DNA from: Pseudomonadota bacterium
GTDB taxonomy: Bacteria > Pseudomonadota > Gammaproteobacteria > Xanthomonadales > Xanthomonadaceae
Assembly (NCBI GenBank): GCA_023392975.1
Contig: JAEWNA010000060.1
Coordinates: 1 to 11,535 of the forward strand
Length of the DNA: 11,535 bases
Reading direction: 5' to 3'
Positions 1-8,615 of this stretch are shown piece by piece (positions within the stretch are counted from its first letter, which is position 1; each line of letters opens with the position of its first letter). The translations under genes and the position numbers were made by a program. Below the pieces are notes generated by a model. That model was not told where the DNA came from, made no database searches, and saw only the letters and a list, made by a program, of their open reading frames with translations.

Positions 1-16
1 GGACGAGGTCGGTCAT
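1..16 (-). CDS. 5' end of an unidentified gene (partial)
   Basis: Only the first five codons (M-T-D-L-V) lie inside the window before it is cut by the left edge. The start is supported by a GGAAGG Shine-Dalgarno sequence (complement of 24-29) seven bases before the ATG, and by its position 3 bases after the stop of the AmpG-type gene on the same strand, which suggests co-transcription. Product cannot be identified from five residues. Confidence 0.5.
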
Positions 17-19
17 GAC

Positions 20-1345
20 TCAGCCTTCCGCAGCCACCGATGGTCGTGGCTGTTCGCGGATGCGCGGCCACAGCCAGGCGAGCACCAGCAGGGTCGGGAT
101 CACGGTGGTCGCGCTCAGCATGAAGAACGTGCCGTAGGACGTCGCCTCGACGATGTAGCCCGATGCGCCGCCGACGAACTTGCCGGGGAGGTTCGCCAGC
201 GACACCAGCAGCGCGAACTGGGTCGCGGTGAAGTTGCGGTCGGTGAGCGAGGACATGAAGGCGACCAGCACCGTGCCGGCGAAGCCCTGGCAGAGGTTGT
301 CGGCGGTCAGCGCGGCGTAGAAGGCCCAGATCTCGGACGGATGGTGGGCCATCAGCAGGAACGCGAGGTTCGACAGCGCGACCCCGAGCGCCGCGACCAG
401 CAGCATCCGCCGGAACCCGAACGCGGCGACCGCGACGCCACCGAGGAACGCGCCGGCGATGCCCATCCACACGCCGTAAAGCTTGGAGACGGTGGCGATG
501 TCGGCCTTGGTATAGCCGGAATCGAGGTAGAACGGCCCCGCCATCACGCCGATGACCTGGTCGGGAAACTTGTACAGCCCGACGAACAGCAGCAGCGCCA
601 GCGCCATGGCGACGCCGTTGCTGGTGAAGAAGCTGCTGAACGGCTGCCAGAACGCGCCGAGGAAATCGATCCTGCGGGTCACGGTGGACACCGGCACCTC
701 GGGTTCGCGGCTCAGCAGCGTGGCGACGATGGGCAGCACCATCAGCGACGACATCGCCAGGTAGGCCGTGGTCCAGCCTTCGAACTGGGCCAGGTACAGC
801 GCGCCGGCGCCGGCGAGGATGAGGCCGATGCGGTAGCCCAGCGTGTAGGTCGCGGCGAGCGCGGCCTGCGCTTCCTCGGGCGCGATCTCGATGCGGTAGG
901 CGTCGACGACGGAGTCCTGGGTCGCGCCCGCGAACGAGGCGATCAGCACCCAGACGACCAGCGAGGTCACGCCCCGCTCCGGATGCACGTACGCGAGGCC
1001 GAGCAGGCCGACCAGCACCACGACCTGCGCGACCAGCAGCCACGAGCGGCGCCGGCCGAGGAACGCCGTCACCGGGAAGGCGTAGCGATCGATGATCGGC
1101 GCCCACAGGAATTTCAGCAGGTAGAAGAAGCTCGCGAGGCTGATCAGGCCGATGCTGCCGAGGTCGAGCCCGACGTCGCGCAGCCGCGTGGACAGCGTCT
1201 GCGAGGCGATCAGCAGGAACGGCAGGCCGCAACCAAAGCCGAAGAAGGCCATGGTCGCCGCCGACGGCGTGCCGAAGGCGCGGCGGATGCCGGCCCAGCC
1301 CTTGTACGACGGTTTGCCGCCCGCGGCGGACGCGGGCCCGCTCAT
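20..1345 (-). CDS. ampG: AmpG-type muropeptide MFS permease
   Basis: This 441-residue protein is an inner-membrane transporter of the major facilitator superfamily, AmpG branch. AmpG family members import anhydro-muropeptides released from peptidoglycan so the cell wall can be recycled, and in many Gram-negatives this feeds AmpR/AmpC beta-lactamase control. About 12 hydrophobic segments are visible. Family-like landmarks are GCGLPFLLIASQT (38-50), LKFLWAPIIDR between early helices (77-87), ATQDSVVDAYRIE (141-153) and a TDRNFTATQFALL stretch (368-380). It is shorter than E. coli AmpG (about 490 residues), as many non-enteric members are. The ATG at 1345 was chosen because it is preceded by AAGGAG (complement of 1356-1361) ten bases upstream and overlaps the stop of the upstream nuclease gene as ATGA, which suggests translational coupling. 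The open frame extends further upstream, but only as an out-of-frame shadow of the nuclease gene. Substrate is inferred from the family, not from the sequence. Confidence 0.88.
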   Translation of the reverse strand: MSGPASAAGGKPSYKGWAGIRRAFGTPSAATMAFFGFGCGLPFLLIASQTLSTRLRDVGLDLGSIGLISLASFFYLLKFLWAPIIDRYAFPVTAFLGRRRSWLLVAQVVVLVGLLGLAYVHPERGVTSLVVWVLIASFAGATQDSVVDAYRIEIAPEEAQAALAATYTLGYRIGLILAGAGALYLAQFEGWTTAYLAMSSLMVLPIVATLLSREPEVPVSTVTRRIDFLGAFWQPFSSFFTSNGVAMALALLLFVGLYKFPDQVIGVMAGPFYLDSGYTKADIATVSKLYGVWMGIAGAFLGGVAVAAFGFRRMLLVAALGVALSNLAFLLMAHHPSEIWAFYAALTADNLCQGFAGTVLVAFMSSLTDRNFTATQFALLVSLANLPGKFVGGASGYIVEATSYGTFFMLSATTVIPTLLVLAWLWPRIREQPRPSVAAEG

Positions 1346-2157
1346 TCCGCGCCCGCTCCTTCGGAATAATCCACCACGTAGGGCGCGTGATCGGAGAAGC
1401 GCGGGTCCTTGTGGATCGCGCAGGCCTCGATCTTCCCGCGCAGGCCGGGCGTGACGAACTGGTAGTCGATGCGCCAGCCGACGTCGTTGGCGCGCGCGGC
1501 GCCGCGCTGCGACCACCAGGTGTAGTCGGTGCCCTCGGGCTTCAGCACGCGGTAGCTGTCGAGCCAGCCGTGCTTCGGCGCCGGAGTGCCGTCGCCGCAG
1601 GCATCGGCGACCAGACCGTTGAGCCAGGCGCGTTCGTCGGGGAGGCAGCCGGAATTCTTCTGGTTCGACGACCAGTTCCTGATGTCGTTGCGGGCGCGGA
1701 CGATGTTCCAGTCGCCGCACAGCACGTACTCGCGGCCGCTGCGCAGCCATTCGTCCATGATCGGTTTCAGCCAGCGCATCACTTCGTACTTGAACGCCTG
1801 GCGTTCGTCGCCGGAGGTCCCCGACGGGATGTAGAACGAGACCACGCTGAGATTGCCGAAGCGGGCCTCGATGTAGCGGCCCTCGTCGTCGAACGGCGCC
1901 CAGCCCAGCGAGGTGCGCACTTCGTCCGGCGCGCGGCGGGCGTAGATGCCGACGCCGCTGTAGCCCTTCCTGGTAATCGCATCCTTGAAGAAGGCGCGGT
2001 AGCCGTCGGGGCGCAGTTCCGGCGCGCCGAGCTGGTGTTCCTGGGCCTTGGTCTCCTGCACGCAGAGGACGTCGGCGTCCTGCCCGCGGAACCAGTCGAA
2101 GAAACCCTTGGTGGCCGCGGAGCGCAGGCCGTTGGCGTTGAAGCTGATGATGCGCAT
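1342..2157 (-). CDS. xthA: Exonuclease III-family nuclease (AP endonuclease)
   Basis: This 271-residue protein belongs to the exonuclease III/APE1 family of the endonuclease-exonuclease-phosphatase fold. Such enzymes cut DNA 5' of abasic sites and degrade duplex DNA 3' to 5' in cytoplasmic base-excision repair. The active-site set is intact: N7 in FNANG, metal ligand E35 in CVQETK, Y109 in FYIPSG, D149 and N151 in CGDWNIV, and the catalytic His in SDHAP near the C terminus. N7 and Y109 match the E. coli numbering exactly. Length equals the family norm. The ATG at 2157 (MRIISFNANG) gives the canonical N terminus; upstream codons are antisense to pyrE. Only a weak AGGA lies upstream. The gene is divergent from pyrE and its stop overlaps the ampG start by 4 nt. 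In Pseudomonas the non-catalytic homologue Crc sits beside pyrE, and the segment with NW and ERAWL resembles Crc, so this may be the Crc orthologue with nuclease residues retained. A second, true xthA could exist elsewhere in the genome. Confidence 0.93.
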   Translation of the reverse strand: MRIISFNANGLRSAATKGFFDWFRGQDADVLCVQETKAQEHQLGAPELRPDGYRAFFKDAITRKGYSGVGIYARRAPDEVRTSLGWAPFDDEGRYIEARFGNLSVVSFYIPSGTSGDERQAFKYEVMRWLKPIMDEWLRSGREYVLCGDWNIVRARNDIRNWSSNQKNSGCLPDERAWLNGLVADACGDGTPAPKHGWLDSYRVLKPEGTDYTWWSQRGAARANDVGWRIDYQFVTPGLRGKIEACAIHKDPRFSDHAPYVVDYSEGAGAE

Positions 2158-2190
2158 GGCGCGGGGGAAGTCCTGCGGACGTCGATACCG

Positions 2191-2225
2191 ACCCCGCAGC
2201 CTAGCCGATCGTGCCCGGGTTGGCA
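2191..2225 (-). promoter_or_regulatory. Possible promoter for the exonuclease III gene
   Basis: On the minus strand a TAGGCT hexamer (complement of 2198-2203), preceded by GC as in GCTAGGCT, would place transcription start near 2191, giving a leader of about 35 bases. Upstream, around 2220-2225, there is GTGCCAA, a poor -35 match. Support is weak: it rests mainly on the -10 hexamer and position in the divergent gap. No convincing promoter was found for pyrE in the same gap. Confidence 0.25.
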
Positions 2226-2319
2226 CTCGCAGCCCGGCCGGCGGGCATTTCCGTTGCCCCGGCATTACGATGGACGCCCCTGCGGTTCCCCGCCGCGCCG
2301 CCTTCCGCACGATCCCGCC

Positions 2320-3012
2320 GTGACCGACCATCGCTCCCGCTTCCTCCAGCTCGCCCTGCGCGCCGAGGCGCTGCGGTTCGGCACGTTCACGCTCAAGTCC
2401 GGCCGCGAGAGTCCCTATTTCTTCAACGCCGGCCGCTTCGACTCCGGCGCCGCGCTGGCCGGGCTGGCGGCCTGCTACGCGGATGCGGTGGAGGCGGCCG
2501 GGCTCGGCTTCGACCTGCTGTTCGGCCCGGCCTACAAGGGCATCCCGCTGGCGACCGCGCTGGCCTGCGAATTCGCCCGCCGCGGGCGCGACCTGCCGCT
2601 GGCGTTCAACCGCAAGGAGGCCAAGGCCCACGGCGAGGGCGGGATGCTGATCGGCGCGCCGCTGGCCGGCCGGCGGGTGCTGATCGTGGACGACGTGATC
2701 ACCGCCGGCACCGCGATCCGCGAGGCGCTGGCCCTGATCCGCGAGGCCGGCGGGATTCCGGCGGGCATCGTCATCGCGCTCGACCGCCAGGAGGTCGCCC
2801 CCGACGGCGGCGGGCTGTCGGCAGCCGAGGCAGTCACCGCGGAGGCGGGGATTCCCGTGATCGCGGTCGCAGGACTGGAGGATCTGCTTGCATTCGCCGG
2901 CGAAAGCGCCGAACTTCACGTCCAGCGCGCACGCCTTGAGGCCTACCGGGCCCGCTACGGCCGCGCCGCACCGCAGACCGATGCGCCCGTCGGGGGGACG
3001 GGGACGACATGA
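2320..3012 (+). CDS. pyrE: Orotate phosphoribosyltransferase
   Basis: PyrE joins orotate to phosphoribosyl pyrophosphate to form orotidine 5'-monophosphate, the fifth step of de novo pyrimidine synthesis in the cytoplasm. The 230-residue product carries FGTFTLKSGRESPYFFNAG near its N terminus, LLFGPAYKGIPLA, FNRKEAKAHGEGG (the flexible catalytic loop) and the PRPP-binding VLIVDDVITAGTAIRE, all collinear with E. coli PyrE. The start is the GTG at 2320: it places the FG of the LKSGR block at the same distance from the N terminus as in E. coli, and there is no nearby in-frame ATG. No Shine-Dalgarno sequence is visible before it. The protein runs about 15 residues past the usual end with a Gly/Thr/Pro-rich tail. 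Its TGA overlaps the next gene's ATG as ATGA, indicating an operon with translational coupling. The gene diverges from the exonuclease III-type gene. Confidence 0.95.
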   Translation: MTDHRSRFLQLALRAEALRFGTFTLKSGRESPYFFNAGRFDSGAALAGLAACYADAVEAAGLGFDLLFGPAYKGIPLATALACEFARRGRDLPLAFNRKEAKAHGEGGMLIGAPLAGRRVLIVDDVITAGTAIREALALIREAGGIPAGIVIALDRQEVAPDGGGLSAAEAVTAEAGIPVIAVAGLEDLLAFAGESAELHVQRARLEAYRARYGRAAPQTDAPVGGTGTT

Positions 3013-3710
3013 CCGCCATGCCACGCCATCGCCACGCCGTTCCGCGCCGCCTCGCCCTGGCGGTCGTGGTCGCGCTCGCCTGCCTCGGGTCCGCCACGGC
3101 CCAGCAGCGGGCCGCGTCCACGCCGACCGCCAAGGGCAAGTTGTATTGCTGGGAAGAAGGCGGCCACCACGTCTGCAGCGACGCGCTGCCGCCGTCGGCC
3201 GTCGGGCGCGCGCGGACCGAGTTCGACACGAAGACCGGCAGCACCGTGAACCAGGTCGGGCGCCAGCTGACCGCCGAGGAACAGCAGCGCGCCGCCGCCG
3301 AAGCGCAGGCCCGCAAGGCGCAGGAAGCGCAGACCCGCCGCGAGATGGCGATGGTGATGTCCTACCAGACCGAGGCCGATCTGGAGCGCTCGTTCCGCAA
3401 TCGCTTCGAGCTGATCGAGGAGTCGCTCAAGGGGTCGTCGCTGGCGCTGGTCAGCCTGCACAGGAGCCTGGTCAGCCTGCTGCAGCAGGCCAACGAGCTG
3501 GAGCTGCAGTCGCAGCCGGTGGGCAAGAAGCTGCGCGAGAAGATCCGCACGCAGCACACCGAACTGCTGGCGCTGCGGGCGTTGAAACAGCGCCAGGAAG
3601 CCGATCGCGTGGCCCTGGACGCCGAGTTCAAGGAGGCGGTGGCGCGCTACCGCGCGCTCAAGGCCCAGAACGAAGGGACCGTGCCGCTGGCGGCGACCCC
3701 CGGCGGCTGA
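3009..3710 (+). CDS. Secreted DUF4124-like coiled-coil protein, function unknown
   Basis: A 233-residue exported protein of unknown function. Residues 1-31 form a signal peptide: basic start (RHRH, RR), hydrophobic core LALAVVVALACLG, and a likely cleavage after ATA at 31. A short block at 45-61 (LYCWEEGGHHVCSD then LPP) resembles the N-terminal beta-strand motif of DUF4124 proteins, normally Y-x-W ... x-YSD, but here with two cysteines (C47, C56) that could form a disulphide in the periplasm. Residues 87-220 are rich in E, Q, A, R and K with heptad-like spacing and should form a long alpha-helical coiled coil. The start ATG at 3009 overlaps the pyrE stop; an alternative ATG at 3018 would shorten the signal by three residues and also work. 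Similar proteins next to pyrE are recalled from xanthomonads. There is no evident mechanistic link to pyrimidine synthesis, so the pairing may just share transcription. I assign no function. Confidence 0.85.
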   Translation: MTAMPRHRHAVPRRLALAVVVALACLGSATAQQRAASTPTAKGKLYCWEEGGHHVCSDALPPSAVGRARTEFDTKTGSTVNQVGRQLTAEEQQRAAAEAQARKAQEAQTRREMAMVMSYQTEADLERSFRNRFELIEESLKGSSLALVSLHRSLVSLLQQANELELQSQPVGKKLREKIRTQHTELLALRALKQRQEADRVALDAEFKEAVARYRALKAQNEGTVPLAATPGG

Positions 3711-3769
3711 ACGGCCACGCCCGCCGGCCGCGCCGACGACAGCAGACGGCGCACCGCCACCGAGACGGC

Positions 3770-6070
3770 TCAGAACGGCAGCGAAATCTCCGGCGCCAGT
3801 TCCTGCAGGCGCGCGCGGAACATGCCCTGGATGCGCGCCAGCGCGTCCGCGCTGTCGGCGTCGAACCGCATCACCAGCACCGGCGTGGTGTTGGACGCGC
3901 GCACCAGCCCCCAGCCGTCCGGCCAGTCCACGCGCAGGCCGTCGATGGTCGACAGCCGCCCGCCCTCGAAGAAGGCCCCGTCGCGGAAGCGCTCGACGAA
4001 GGCGTGCGGATCGCCGCCGGGCGCCTCGACCTTGAGTTCCGGCGTGGACACGCCCTTGGGCAGCGCACGCAGCACCTCGTCGGGTTCTTCCGGCGCGGTC
4101 GCGAGGATCTCCAGCAGCCGGGCCGCGGCGTAGATGCCGTCGTCGAAGCCGTACCAGCGCTCGGCGAAGAAGAAGTGGCCGCTCATCTCGCCGGCCAGCT
4201 CGGCGCCGGTCTCGCGCATCTTGGCCTTGATCAGCGAATGCCCGGTCTTCCACATCAGCGGGCTGCCGCCGTGGCGGAGGATGTGCGAGGCCAGCCGCCC
4301 GGTGCACTTCACGTCGTAGACGATCATCGCGCCGGGATTGCGCTCCAGCACGTCGGCCGCGAACAGCATCAGCAGGCGGTCGGGGAAGATGTTCTCGCCG
4401 TCACGGGTGACCACGCCGAGGCGGTCGCCGTCGCCGTCGAACGCGATGCCGAGGTCCGCGCCGCGGCGCTGGACCATGCTGATCAGGTCGGTGAGGTTGT
4501 GCGGCTCGCTCGGGTCCGGGTGGTGGTTCGGGAAGGTGCCGTCGATCTCGCAGTACAGCTCCTCGACCTCGGCGCCGATCGCCTCCAGCACGCGCGGACC
4601 GACCTCGCCGGCGACGCCGTTGCCGGCGTCCACCACCACCCGCAGCGGCCGCCCGAGCTGCACGTCGGAGGCGATGCGCAGGACGTAATCCGGGGTCACG
4701 TCGCGCTCGCTCAGCGCGCCCGGCACGTCGGCGGTGTGCAGCTTGCGTTCGGCGATCCGCGCATGCAGGTCGATCACTGCGTCGCCGGCCAGGGTTTCGC
4801 CGCCGATCACGATCTTGAAGCCGTTGTAGTCCGGCGGATTGTGGCTGCCGGTCAGCGAGACGCAGCAGCCGGTACGCAGGTGGTAGGCGCCGAAATAGAC
4901 CACCGGGGTCGGCACCATGCCGACGTCGACCACGTCGATGCCCGCGGTGCGCAGGCCCGCGATCAGCCCTTCCATCAGCTCCGGACCGGACAGGCGGCCG
5001 TCGCGGCCGACCACGATCTCGCGCAGGCGCTGCTCCTGCATCACGGTGCCGATGGCCTGGCCGATCAGCTCCGCGACGTTGCGGTCGAGCGTGCGCCCGA
5101 CCACGCCGCGGATGTCGTAGGCGCGGAAGATGGTGCGATCGACGGCCACCGGCACCGGCTTCGGGCGTTCCTTGATGTCCAGCGCGACCGTCTCGCCCGG
5201 CACTTGCGGGGCATTCGCCACCGCGTCCAGCAGGGTCGGCGCGTCTTCGGCGGCCGGGCCGGCCGCCTCGCCGCTGAGCGACGACAGCCGCCAGGCGAGG
5301 ATCGCCAGCAGCACGCACAGCGCCGCAGCCACCAGCGACAGCACCGGGCCCAGTCCCAGGGCCTGGCCGGGCGCCGAATCGGTGCCCGCAACCAGGCGCA
5401 GACCGGATTCACCGATCTGCACTGCCAGCCGCTCGGCGCCGCTGGCGTAGCCGGCATCGCCGCGCTCCCAGAGCGTCGTGCCGCCCTGGCGCAGGGCCAG
5501 GTAGCCGTCACCCACCGTGCCCAGGGTGTCGAGGCCGGCGGTGAGTTCGGTCAGCGGCAACTGCGCATAGACCACGCCGACGACCTTGTCGCCGCTCTTG
5601 GCCGGCGCGGCCAGCGCCAGCTGCGGCTTGCCCAGGCCGGTCGTGACCCAGGTGCGCATGCCGTCGGCCTGCAGCGCCGCTTCCACCACCGCCAGCCGGC
5701 CGTAGCCGCCCTTGGGCAGCTCGGCGTAGGCCTCTTCGAGGTCCGGCGGCAGCAGCTGCAGCTTGGACAGGTTCGGCCAGCCCGCGGCGATGACCTTCTG
5801 GGCGGTGACCAGATCGCCCGCGGCCAGGGCGTCGCGGGTGTCCTGCAGCGCCAGCGCCTTGCTCAGGCGCTCCTGCTGCTGCTTGAGCGCCTGGTGGGTC
5901 AGCTGCACCCCGCTGTCGCGGATCGCCCCGAGGTCGGACTGGCGCGATTCGTAGATGAACTGGGCGATGCCCGTCCAGGTCAGCCATGCCGCCAGCACCA
6001 GACAAAGACCCGCCAGCGGTTTCATCGCGGGACGGAGCACGAGGAGCTGCTGGCGAAGGCTGTCTTTCAT
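3770..6070 (-). CDS. algC: Phosphomannomutase/phosphoglucomutase with N-terminal membrane sensor-like module
   Basis: The 766-residue protein has two parts. Residues about 311-766 are a complete alpha-D-phosphohexomutase of AlgC/XanA type. It interconverts mannose-6-P and mannose-1-P (and glucose-6-P/glucose-1-P), supplying sugar nucleotides for LPS and exopolysaccharide. Diagnostic sites are FRAYDIRG (315-322), the phosphoserine loop TGSHNP with S409, the metal loop DGDGDR (545-550), the sugar-recognition loop GEMSGH (627-632) and the phosphate-binding loop RASNTTP (724-730). Residues 1-310 are an extra module: a membrane helix at about 16-40, a region of about 195 residues predicted to be periplasmic, beginning with a helical stretch, and a second membrane helix at about 239-262, followed by a Pro/Ala-rich linker. 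That layout resembles Cache/CHASE-type sensor domains. Free AlgC enzymes are about 460 residues; longer forms are recalled for AlgC in other gammaproteobacteria, so the fusion is probably genuine and not an assembly artefact. The gene lies 78 bases downstream of dut, as in Pseudomonas (dut-algC). The symbol is by family; xanA would be the xanthomonad name. Confidence 0.92.
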   Translation of the reverse strand: MKDSLRQQLLVLRPAMKPLAGLCLVLAAWLTWTGIAQFIYESRQSDLGAIRDSGVQLTHQALKQQQERLSKALALQDTRDALAAGDLVTAQKVIAAGWPNLSKLQLLPPDLEEAYAELPKGGYGRLAVVEAALQADGMRTWVTTGLGKPQLALAAPAKSGDKVVGVVYAQLPLTELTAGLDTLGTVGDGYLALRQGGTTLWERGDAGYASGAERLAVQIGESGLRLVAGTDSAPGQALGLGPVLSLVAAALCVLLAILAWRLSSLSGEAAGPAAEDAPTLLDAVANAPQVPGETVALDIKERPKPVPVAVDRTIFRAYDIRGVVGRTLDRNVAELIGQAIGTVMQEQRLREIVVGRDGRLSGPELMEGLIAGLRTAGIDVVDVGMVPTPVVYFGAYHLRTGCCVSLTGSHNPPDYNGFKIVIGGETLAGDAVIDLHARIAERKLHTADVPGALSERDVTPDYVLRIASDVQLGRPLRVVVDAGNGVAGEVGPRVLEAIGAEVEELYCEIDGTFPNHHPDPSEPHNLTDLISMVQRRGADLGIAFDGDGDRLGVVTRDGENIFPDRLLMLFAADVLERNPGAMIVYDVKCTGRLASHILRHGGSPLMWKTGHSLIKAKMRETGAELAGEMSGHFFFAERWYGFDDGIYAAARLLEILATAPEEPDEVLRALPKGVSTPELKVEAPGGDPHAFVERFRDGAFFEGGRLSTIDGLRVDWPDGWGLVRASNTTPVLVMRFDADSADALARIQGMFRARLQELAPEISLPF

Positions 6071-6148
6071 CGATTGCGGTCTCTTGCCTGTGACGATGGC
6101 CGGTCACGATCGCCACCGGGACGGCGGCGGAAGGTGGCCTGCGGGCGG

Positions 6149-6607
6149 TCAGCGCACGCCGGTATGGCCGAAGCCGCCGGCGCCCCGGGCGCTGTCCTCG
6201 AAAGTATCCACGACCTCGAAGGTCGCGCGCACCACGGGAAGTATGACCAGTTGCGCGATCCGGTCGCCCGGTTGGATCGAAAACGCCTCCCGGCCCCGGT
6301 TCCAGACGCTGATCAGCAGCGGCCCCTGGTAGTCGGCGTCGATCAGCCCGGTGCCGTTGCCGAGCACGATCCCGTGCTTGTGGCCCAGCCCGGAGCGCGG
6401 CAGGACCACCGCGCACAGGCCCGGATCGCCGATGTGCAGCGCCAGCCCGGACGGCACCAGTGCCGCGTCGCCCGGCGCCAGCGTCAGCGGCGCGTCCAGC
6501 GCGGCGCGCAGGTCCATGCCGGCGCTGGCCTCGGTGGCGTAGGCCGGCAGCGGCCATTCATCGCCGAAGCGGGGGTCGAGCACTTTCAGCTGCAGGGTGC
6601 GGGTCAT
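6149..6607 (-). CDS. dut: dUTP diphosphatase (dUTPase)
   Basis: Dut hydrolyses dUTP to dUMP and pyrophosphate, keeping uracil out of DNA and supplying dUMP for thymidylate synthesis. The enzyme is a homotrimer in the cytoplasm. The 152-residue product has all five motifs: AGMDLRA (29-35), LPRSGLGHKHG (69-79), GNGTGLIDADYQG (83-95) with catalytic D90 at the same number as in E. coli, PGDRIAQLV (113-121) and the C-terminal RGAGGFGHTG (141-150), which closes the active site. The start at 6607 gives the canonical MTRTLQLKVLDPRFG; the much longer open frame upstream is antisense to recQ. It is divergent from recQ and leads the phosphohexomutase gene. In many gammaproteobacteria coaBC precedes dut; here it does not. 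Confidence 0.96.
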   Translation of the reverse strand: MTRTLQLKVLDPRFGDEWPLPAYATEASAGMDLRAALDAPLTLAPGDAALVPSGLALHIGDPGLCAVVLPRSGLGHKHGIVLGNGTGLIDADYQGPLLISVWNRGREAFSIQPGDRIAQLVILPVVRATFEVVDTFEDSARGAGGFGHTGVR

Positions 6608-6629
6608 CGGGCGGTCGCATGCGCGTAAC

Positions 6630-6665
6630 GGCGCCCAGTATCGCGGCTGCGGCGACGCCTGCCAA
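6630..6665 (-). promoter_or_regulatory. Predicted sigma-70 promoter for dut
   Basis: Read on the minus strand, a -35 hexamer TTGGCA (complement of 6660-6665, five of six consensus bases) is followed after exactly 17 bases by GATACT (complement of 6637-6642, four of six). Transcription would begin near 6630, leaving a leader of about 23 bases before the dut ATG at 6607. This is the best sigma-70 match seen in the window. It would also drive the mutase gene if that is co-transcribed. Confidence 0.55.
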
Positions 6666-6688
6666 ACCGGGGCGCTTGCGCCGCCTGC

Positions 6689-6700
6689 TACCCTGATGCG

Positions 6701-6701
<1 letters not shown>
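6689..6701 (+). promoter_or_regulatory. Possible -10 element giving leaderless recQ transcript
   Basis: TACCCT at 6689-6694, within GCTACCCT, ends six bases before the recQ ATG at 6701. There is no Shine-Dalgarno sequence before that ATG. If TACCCT is the -10 element, transcription would start on or next to the A of the start codon, giving a leaderless mRNA. The -35 region is poor, so support is limited. Confidence 0.3.
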
Positions 6702-8503
<1,802 letters not shown>

Positions 8504-8540
8504 ACGGCGGCGATTGCGTTCGTCGACGCTGCAGCTCCCG

Positions 8541-8600
8541 ACCTTGTCATCCCGAGCGCCGTCACCTTGTCATCCCGAGCCACAGGCGAGGGACCTGCTT
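8541..8600. repeat. Tandem 17-bp direct repeat of an interspersed-repeat type
   Basis: ACCTTGTCATCCCGAGC occurs exactly at 8541-8557 and again at 8564-8580, with a 23-base period. The second copy continues into GGCGAGGGACCTGCTTTT. The overall shape, GTCATCCCGAGC followed by GAGGGACCTGCTT, matches a short intergenic repeat I recognise as common in many bacterial genomes; here its left half appears twice. It lies between the convergent ends of recQ and the DUF2200 gene. There is no T-run after a hairpin, so I do not call it a terminator. Confidence 0.7.
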
Positions 8601-8615
8601 TTCCGGCCCTCCCGC

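Noticed and set aside
341..1369. A plus-strand open frame opposite ampG
   Set aside because: Antisense shadow rich in charged residues and His/Gln, no signature, while the opposite strand encodes a clear transporter.
1342..3024. A 560-codon reading of the exonuclease III gene
   Set aside because: The extra N-terminal part is antisense to pyrE. MRIISFNANG at 2157 is the conserved start.
3711..3769. A terminator between the convergent DUF4124-like and mutase genes
   Set aside because: GC-rich with short self-complementary bits but no T-tract and no stable, clearly defined stem.
2888..6628. A plus-strand open frame of about 1246 codons
   Set aside because: It runs antisense through the mutase and dut genes and overlaps pyrE and the DUF4124-like gene in another frame. 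The translation is low-complexity (His, Gln, Arg, Gly, Asp rich), typical of the shadow frame in GC-rich DNA, with no recognisable domain.
8504..8615. A rho-independent terminator between recQ and the DUF2200 gene
   Set aside because: No GC-rich stem followed by a T-run on either strand; only the direct repeats are present.
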